A stretch of 24,385 nt of DNA from CAZWUK01 sp964636685 (GTDB lineage Bacteria; Bacillota; Clostridia; Christensenellales; CAG-138). The position numbers were made by a program, and so were the translations under genes. This document shows, piece after piece, positions 20,908-24,385 of the stretch (position 1 is its first letter; the number at the start of each line of letters is the position of its first letter). The stretch lies in contig CAZWUK010000031.1 in the NCBI GenBank assembly GCA_964636685.1, positions 1-24,385 on the forward strand, written 5' to 3'. The notes beneath the pieces were generated by a model that saw nothing but the letters and a program-made list of their open reading frames with translations, was not told the origin of the DNA and did no database searches.

Positions 20908-22020
20908 TTGAAACGATTTTCCATTACCAAAATATTGCTATGCTCCGTCGCATTCGTGCTGGCCGGGCTTTTCCTGTATGCGCTGCTTGCGCCCGCCATC
21001 CCCACCTCCTCCGTCAACGCCGATTCGCCCATCCTGCTGGAGGAATCACTGGTATCCCTCAGCATTGACGACGAAATGCTTGAAACGGTAGAGACGGAAA
21101 TCACGCCCGCCTACCCGCTGGGCGCTTATGAGATTGTTGTGGACGGCACGCCGGTGCTGGCGCTCAAAGACCGCGCCGAAGCCGAGGCGCTTTTATGGGA
21201 CAACCTCAACGCGCAGGCGGTGGCGGGCGTCGGCGAAATCGTTGAAAACGCGGTCTATGACTGCACCATCTATGTGACGGCGGCAACCGGCAGCGTGCAG
21301 GTCGTCGATCGCGCCACCGCGCTCTCGATGCTTTCGTCTTCGCCATCGCTCATCCCCGTCAAGGTAACGGCTGTTCGCACCGAGTACGCCATTGGGACGA
21401 CGGATTCCAGTACGCAAAACGACGCCGCCATCCCCAAGGGCATGCGGGTTATCACGCAACTGGGGCAAGGCGTCTATACGGCAACCAGCACCGTGCTGAC
21501 CTATCGGGCCGGCGCGCTTGTGCAAACCGGCGAACCAGTCGCCCAGACCATCACCGGCGCGCGGCAGTCCATCGTTCGCGTAGGCGCATATACGTCCAAA
21601 TCCGAAAAACCCGGCAAAACCGACGGCCCTACCGGCAAGAACAAGGGCGAGCTGTCCTTCATCTACCCCATGCGCGGCAAGGTCAGCAAATACTTTGGCT
21701 TTTACGACGGCGTGATGCACAACGGACTTGACGTCAACGCGCAGGCGGGCGCCCAAGTTTCCACGCCTTGCGACGGGATCGTGGTCTTTGTCGGCGAACG
21801 CGGCACCATGGGGACGGTGGTCGATATTGACCACGGCAACGGCTTTGTCTCGCGGCTGACGCATCTGTCGGAGCTTTCCGTCGTGCTCAATCAGCGCGTT
21901 TACCAAAATGACCCCATCGGCAAGCTAACGGCCTGCGACAACGAGGCGCTTGCCACGCATCTGCACTATGAAATTTTAGTAGACGGCGTCCCGACAAATC
22001 CGCTGTTTTACATCGGTTAA
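20908..22020 (+). CDS. Membrane-anchored M23 metallopeptidase with G5 domain
   Basis: A peptidoglycan endopeptidase of the LytM/M23 type, anchored by one N-terminal membrane segment (about residues 7-29) with the catalytic part outside. A middle region (about 55-165) of unknown fold leads to a G5 domain (about 165-245, VKVTAVRTEYAIGTTD to ARQSIVRVGAY), a linker, and the M23 domain (about 265-370) with zinc ligands in HNGLD and the final HLH of THLHYEI. The zinc site looks intact, so it should be active. I chose the TTG at 20908 because AAAGGAGG lies 6 nt upstream and the protein then begins with a normal anchor. The in-frame ATG at 20851 overlaps the SpoIID-like gene and has no ribosome-binding site. 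Its position after a SpoIID-like gene recalls spoIIQ. A repeat array starts at the stop. Confidence 0.88.
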   Translation: MKRFSITKILLCSVAFVLAGLFLYALLAPAIPTSSVNADSPILLEESLVSLSIDDEMLETVETEITPAYPLGAYEIVVDGTPVLALKDRAEAEALLWDNLNAQAVAGVGEIVENAVYDCTIYVTAATGSVQVVDRATALSMLSSSPSLIPVKVTAVRTEYAIGTTDSSTQNDAAIPKGMRVITQLGQGVYTATSTVLTYRAGALVQTGEPVAQTITGARQSIVRVGAYTSKSEKPGKTDGPTGKNKGELSFIYPMRGKVSKYFGFYDGVMHNGLDVNAQAGAQVSTPCDGIVVFVGERGTMGTVVDIDHGNGFVSRLTHLSELSVVLNQRVYQNDPIGKLTACDNEALATHLHYEILVDGVPTNPLFYIG

Positions 22021-22335
22021 CGCTCTGCTTTTCTTTCACGGGAAAGAAAAGCAGCAAAAGAAAGCGAAGATTACTCGGAGTTGCTTTCAAAAGCGGTCTT
22101 TCCCGTTTGGTTTTTCGGGGAAGATCGCTCTGCTTTTCTTTCACAGGAAAGAAAATGTAGCAAAAGAAAGCGAAGATCACTCGGAGTTGCTTTCAAAAGC
22201 GGTCTTTCCCGTTGGTTTTTCGGGGAAGATCGCTCTGCTTTTCTTTCACGAGAAAGAAAAGCAGCAAAAGAAAGCGAAGATTACTCGGAGTTGCTTTCAA
22301 AAGCGGTCTTTCCCGTTTGCTTTTTTGGGGGAAAA
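22021..22335 (+). repeat. Three tandem 105-bp copies of the palindromic repeat (R12-R14)
   Basis: Copies start at 22021, 22126 and 22231. Each has CTGCTTTTCTTTC, a 4-nt loop (ACGG, ACAG, ACGA) and GAAAGAAAAGCAG, perfect in copies 1 and 3 and worn in copy 2. The tail GCAAAAGAAAGCGAAGATTA and CTCGGAGTTGCTTTC follows, then a second hairpin (GCGGTCTTTCCCG with CGGGGAAGATCGC) whose loop holds the T-run. The last copy ends in a diverged TTTTTTGGGGGAAAAAA. The first hairpin begins 4 nt after the M23 gene stop. From 22336 to 22510 I see no gene, only a GGCT/AGCC mini-hairpin and GC-rich sequence next to the convergent nucleotidase stop. Confidence 0.88.
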
Positions 22336-22510
22336 AAGCAGTAAACCAAACTGCCGTATTCCCCCGTTTTTCCATCGAAGATTTGGGCAGATAAAATACA
22401 GCGTCATGAGGAGAGAAAGGAAGCGCAGCGGAAAACTCAGGCTGGAAAAAGCCGTTCATTTCCTCCGTGCGTTGCGGATACCCGCGGCGGGTCTGCGGCT
22501 CTCGCGCTTC

Positions 22511-24196
22511 TCAGCCGCGCGGCTTTCTTGTTACAAACAGGATTCGTCCCTGTCCGTAAGGATCGGCGTATGCTGCGCCAACCGTGCCGCCAAGGTTCTC
22601 GGTGATATATTGGATCAAGGCCTGATTGTCAAGCATGATCTTATCCAGCACAAGCGCGTTGTTTGCAAACACGTTGATTCCATCGCCACCATTTTGGATC
22701 AGGTAATTGTGGGAGGCGACCGTATAGACCTTGTCAAGCTCCAACGCTTCGCCGTTGACCGTCACGTTTTTCACGCGGTATTCGCCGTCCACCGAGACAA
22801 ACATGTTGCTTTCGTCCATCTTGACCGCGGAGCGCAGATAGCTGTGGATCTCATAGGTCAGTCCCGACACCTGCAAAAAACCGCCGCTTTCGCCGGGGAT
22901 GCTCCTTGTCCCGATCTCCAGTGCGTCGAGAATCTCCTGCCCTGTGGCTTCTACCATACACAGGTAATTGCCAAACGGGTGCACCGCAAGAATATTGCCA
23001 TAGGTAATGCTGCCCTTTTTGATGTTTTCACGAACTCCGCCGCCGTTGACGAGCGCAATATCCGCTCCCGTAATCGCACGGTACGCGTCCGCGCTCAGAT
23101 CGCCGAGATTCGTCTCCTGCGAACGCACAAGGCGTACGGTCGGGTTCATGGGATCCACGATGGTCAGCTCCACCTCTGTGTTTGCCACCACGGTATCAAG
23201 CAAGCTGCTGTATCGTGATTTGATGACGTCGATATAAGCTGTCACCTCCGGATTCTTTTCGGGAAGCTCCGTCACAAGACCGGTGGAAACATTGCCCGAC
23301 TTTGTGATGTACAGCTCTCCGACAGCGGTCAGTCCCGTGCCGGTCGAGCTGAGCAAAACATGTTCGCCATCCTTGTTTTTCACACGTTCTCCATAGACAA
23401 CGGAGTGCGAATGCCCGTCGAGCACCGCATCGATGCCGGTGGTATTCTCAATCAGCTCCGACGACGTATAGGGAGAAGCTTCCGCCTCAATGCCAAGATG
23501 CGACAGCGCGATTACCTTGAACGCACCCTCCTGCCGCGCATCGTTCACGGCTTTTTGCACGGCGTCGTAAAACGCTTGTCCGCTTTCGTCCTGACAGAAC
23601 CCATAGATGAAGTTGCCGTCCTCGTCCTGAAAATAGGCTGGCGTGGAGGAGGTGATCGTCCGCGGCGTGCTGACGCCGACAAAGGCGATCTTGACGCCGT
23701 CAAACTCGCGGATCACATAGGGGGAGAGCGCAAGCGCGCCCGTTTTCAGATCCGTAAAATTTGCGGAAACATACGGAAACTCCGCGCGCTCCGTCAATTC
23801 AAAAAAGCGCTCCATCCCGTAATCAAATTCATGGTTGCCGGGGGTGGCGACGTCGTAACCCACTTCGTCCATGATGTCCACGATATATTCGCCTTTGGAA
23901 AGCGTACCGATGGGCGCGCCCTGAATGGCGTCGCCTGCGTCCACGAGCAGCACATAGTTGCCCGACGCTTCCATCTCGCGTTTGATTGTTGCAAGACCCG
24001 CGTAGCCGATCGTCTCTTCGCCGTCCACCGCACAATGGACGTCGTTGGTATACAGCACCACCAGATCCTTTTGCATCACCGGCACAGGCGTTGCCGTCGG
24101 TTCCGGCGTTTCCTCGATCGCGGCGGGCGCCTTGGCGCAGCCTGCGCACAGCAGCGTTGTCAGCAGCGCGATTGACAGCATTCGTTTCCATCCCAT
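22511..24196 (-). CDS. Surface lipoprotein 5'-nucleotidase / UshA-type metallophosphoesterase
   Basis: A two-domain extracellular nucleotidase that would release phosphate and nucleosides from nucleotides. The 561-residue product has a lipoprotein signal (lipobox LCAGC, Cys 20) and a short Pro/Thr spacer. The calcineurin-like metal domain follows, with TNDVHC, DAGDAIQG, GNHEFDYG, ALSHLG and DGHSHS. The 5_nucleotid_C domain has QETNLGDLSADAYR, NGGGVREN and, near the end, NGGDGINVF. TNDVHC replaces the common TNDxHG, but the metal-binding Asp and His remain. The start at 24196 has GAGG 9 nt upstream. The longer in-frame ATG at 24229 cannot be used from the visible promoter because it lies inside the -10 box. 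The gene converges on the M23 gene across the repeat array. Confidence 0.93.
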   Translation of the reverse strand: MGWKRMLSIALLTTLLCAGCAKAPAAIEETPEPTATPVPVMQKDLVVLYTNDVHCAVDGEETIGYAGLATIKREMEASGNYVLLVDAGDAIQGAPIGTLSKGEYIVDIMDEVGYDVATPGNHEFDYGMERFFELTERAEFPYVSANFTDLKTGALALSPYVIREFDGVKIAFVGVSTPRTITSSTPAYFQDEDGNFIYGFCQDESGQAFYDAVQKAVNDARQEGAFKVIALSHLGIEAEASPYTSSELIENTTGIDAVLDGHSHSVVYGERVKNKDGEHVLLSSTGTGLTAVGELYITKSGNVSTGLVTELPEKNPEVTAYIDVIKSRYSSLLDTVVANTEVELTIVDPMNPTVRLVRSQETNLGDLSADAYRAITGADIALVNGGGVRENIKKGSITYGNILAVHPFGNYLCMVEATGQEILDALEIGTRSIPGESGGFLQVSGLTYEIHSYLRSAVKMDESNMFVSVDGEYRVKNVTVNGEALELDKVYTVASHNYLIQNGGDGINVFANNALVLDKIMLDNQALIQYITENLGGTVGAAYADPYGQGRILFVTRKPRG

Positions 24197-24227
24197 AGCC
24201 TTTTGCCTCTTTTCCTGTTTTTTACCC

Positions 24228-24256
24228 ATTATAGCATGTTTTTGGAACGTTCCCAC
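24228..24256 (-). promoter_or_regulatory. Extended -10 promoter with palindrome, nucleotidase gene
   Basis: On the minus strand TGC-TATAAT (-10 at 24228-24233) has no good -35 box. The palindrome GGAACGTTCC (24244-24253) overlaps the spacer and -35 area and could be an operator. Transcription should start near 24221, leaving a leader of about 25 nt. Confidence 0.5.
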
Positions 24257-24344
24257 TACCCGCCTTTTGAAATTGTAGTATACTGATGCAAATGTCATCT
24301 TGCAGCTTTTTTCGCTTTTGACCGTTAGAAAGGAGGAAAAGCCC

Positions 24345-24385
24345 ATGCTTTATTTACAGGTGACCTACCATACAAAGCCCGGCGC
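24345..24385 (+). CDS. Start of a probable ABM-domain (monooxygenase-like) protein
   Basis: Only 13 codons are inside the window. The beginning (MLYLQVTYHTKPG) resembles small antibiotic-biosynthesis-monooxygenase-type proteins, whose first strand often reads like this, but so short a piece cannot prove it. The gene is likely real because AAGGAGG lies 9 nt before the ATG. A TATACT at 24279-24284 could be its -10 box, although no good -35 box goes with it. It is divergent from the nucleotidase gene. Confidence 0.6.
   Translation, partial: MLYLQVTYHTKPG

Noticed and set aside
9337..22335. CRISPR array
   Set aside because: Repeats are irregularly spaced, occur in both orientations, lie in four separate clusters, lack uniform unique spacers, and no cas genes are present.
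22193..22459. An 88-codon minus-strand frame with GGAGG close to its ATG
   Set aside because: The ribosome-binding site is only 2 nt from the ATG, and most of the frame is a translation of the 105-bp repeats. It lies downstream of the nucleotidase stop.
22187..23218. A 343-codon open frame on the plus strand
   Set aside because: It begins inside the tandem repeats and runs antisense to the nucleotidase gene, with no ribosome-binding site or protein features.

Overview
The window is about 24.4 kb of a fairly GC-rich genome, probably a gut-type member of class Clostridia. The evidence is a long-form (type 2) isoleucyl-tRNA synthetase, a T-box leader, strong GGAGG ribosome-binding sites, a walJ-rlmH pair, an MEP-pathway ispE and a SpoIID / M23 gene pair. 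The sequence looks like a scaffold from a draft or metagenome assembly: two runs of exactly 100 N lie inside a dispersed repeat family, and the first ~80 bases look corrupted.

Layout. 1-2341 (+): the 3' part of ileS, then a DUF554 membrane protein. 2490-4337 (-): a secreted protein with three Ig-like and three SH3b domains. 4338-4826: a gene-free stretch. 4827-6106 (+): rsmA overlapping a small membrane-anchored protein. 6116-9325 (+): a consensus promoter, a T-box riboswitch and a three-gene ABC transporter of the TrpXYZ type. The T-box specifier loop presents UUC (phenylalanine), not UGG. 9326-9678: repeats. 9679-10599 (-): an AraC-family regulator. 10795-11163 (+): an orphan 79-residue protein followed by a structured RNA segment and a terminator. 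11195-13545 (-): a Ktr-type potassium channel pair (ktrB, ktrA) split by repeats and a gap. 13630-15045 (-): a MATE transporter. 15046-15645: repeats and a gap. 15646-16929 (-): walJ and rlmH. 17085-17906 (+): ispE. 18030-22020 (+): a SpoIID/LytB-SH3b protein and a G5-M23 peptidase. 22021-22335: a triple 105-bp tandem repeat. 22511-24196 (-): a lipoprotein 5'-nucleotidase. 24345-end (+): the start of a probable ABM-domain protein.

The gene content is mostly housekeeping and cell-envelope. The most unusual item is the repeat family in four intergenic clusters. Each unit starts with a near-perfect 12-14 bp pyrimidine/purine hairpin with a 4-nt RYRR loop. A purine-rich tail (GCAARARAAAGCG) follows, and in many units a second hairpin, which in several units is followed by a T-run like an intrinsic terminator. 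Arm sequences differ between loci but change in a compensated way. Four units begin 0-11 nt after a stop codon, oriented with that gene. This suggests a mobile or spreading RNA-level 3'-end element. I do not recognise it as a named family.

Limits: everything here was read by eye. Family assignments rest on motifs, promoters and RNA folds were not computed, and no database was searched.
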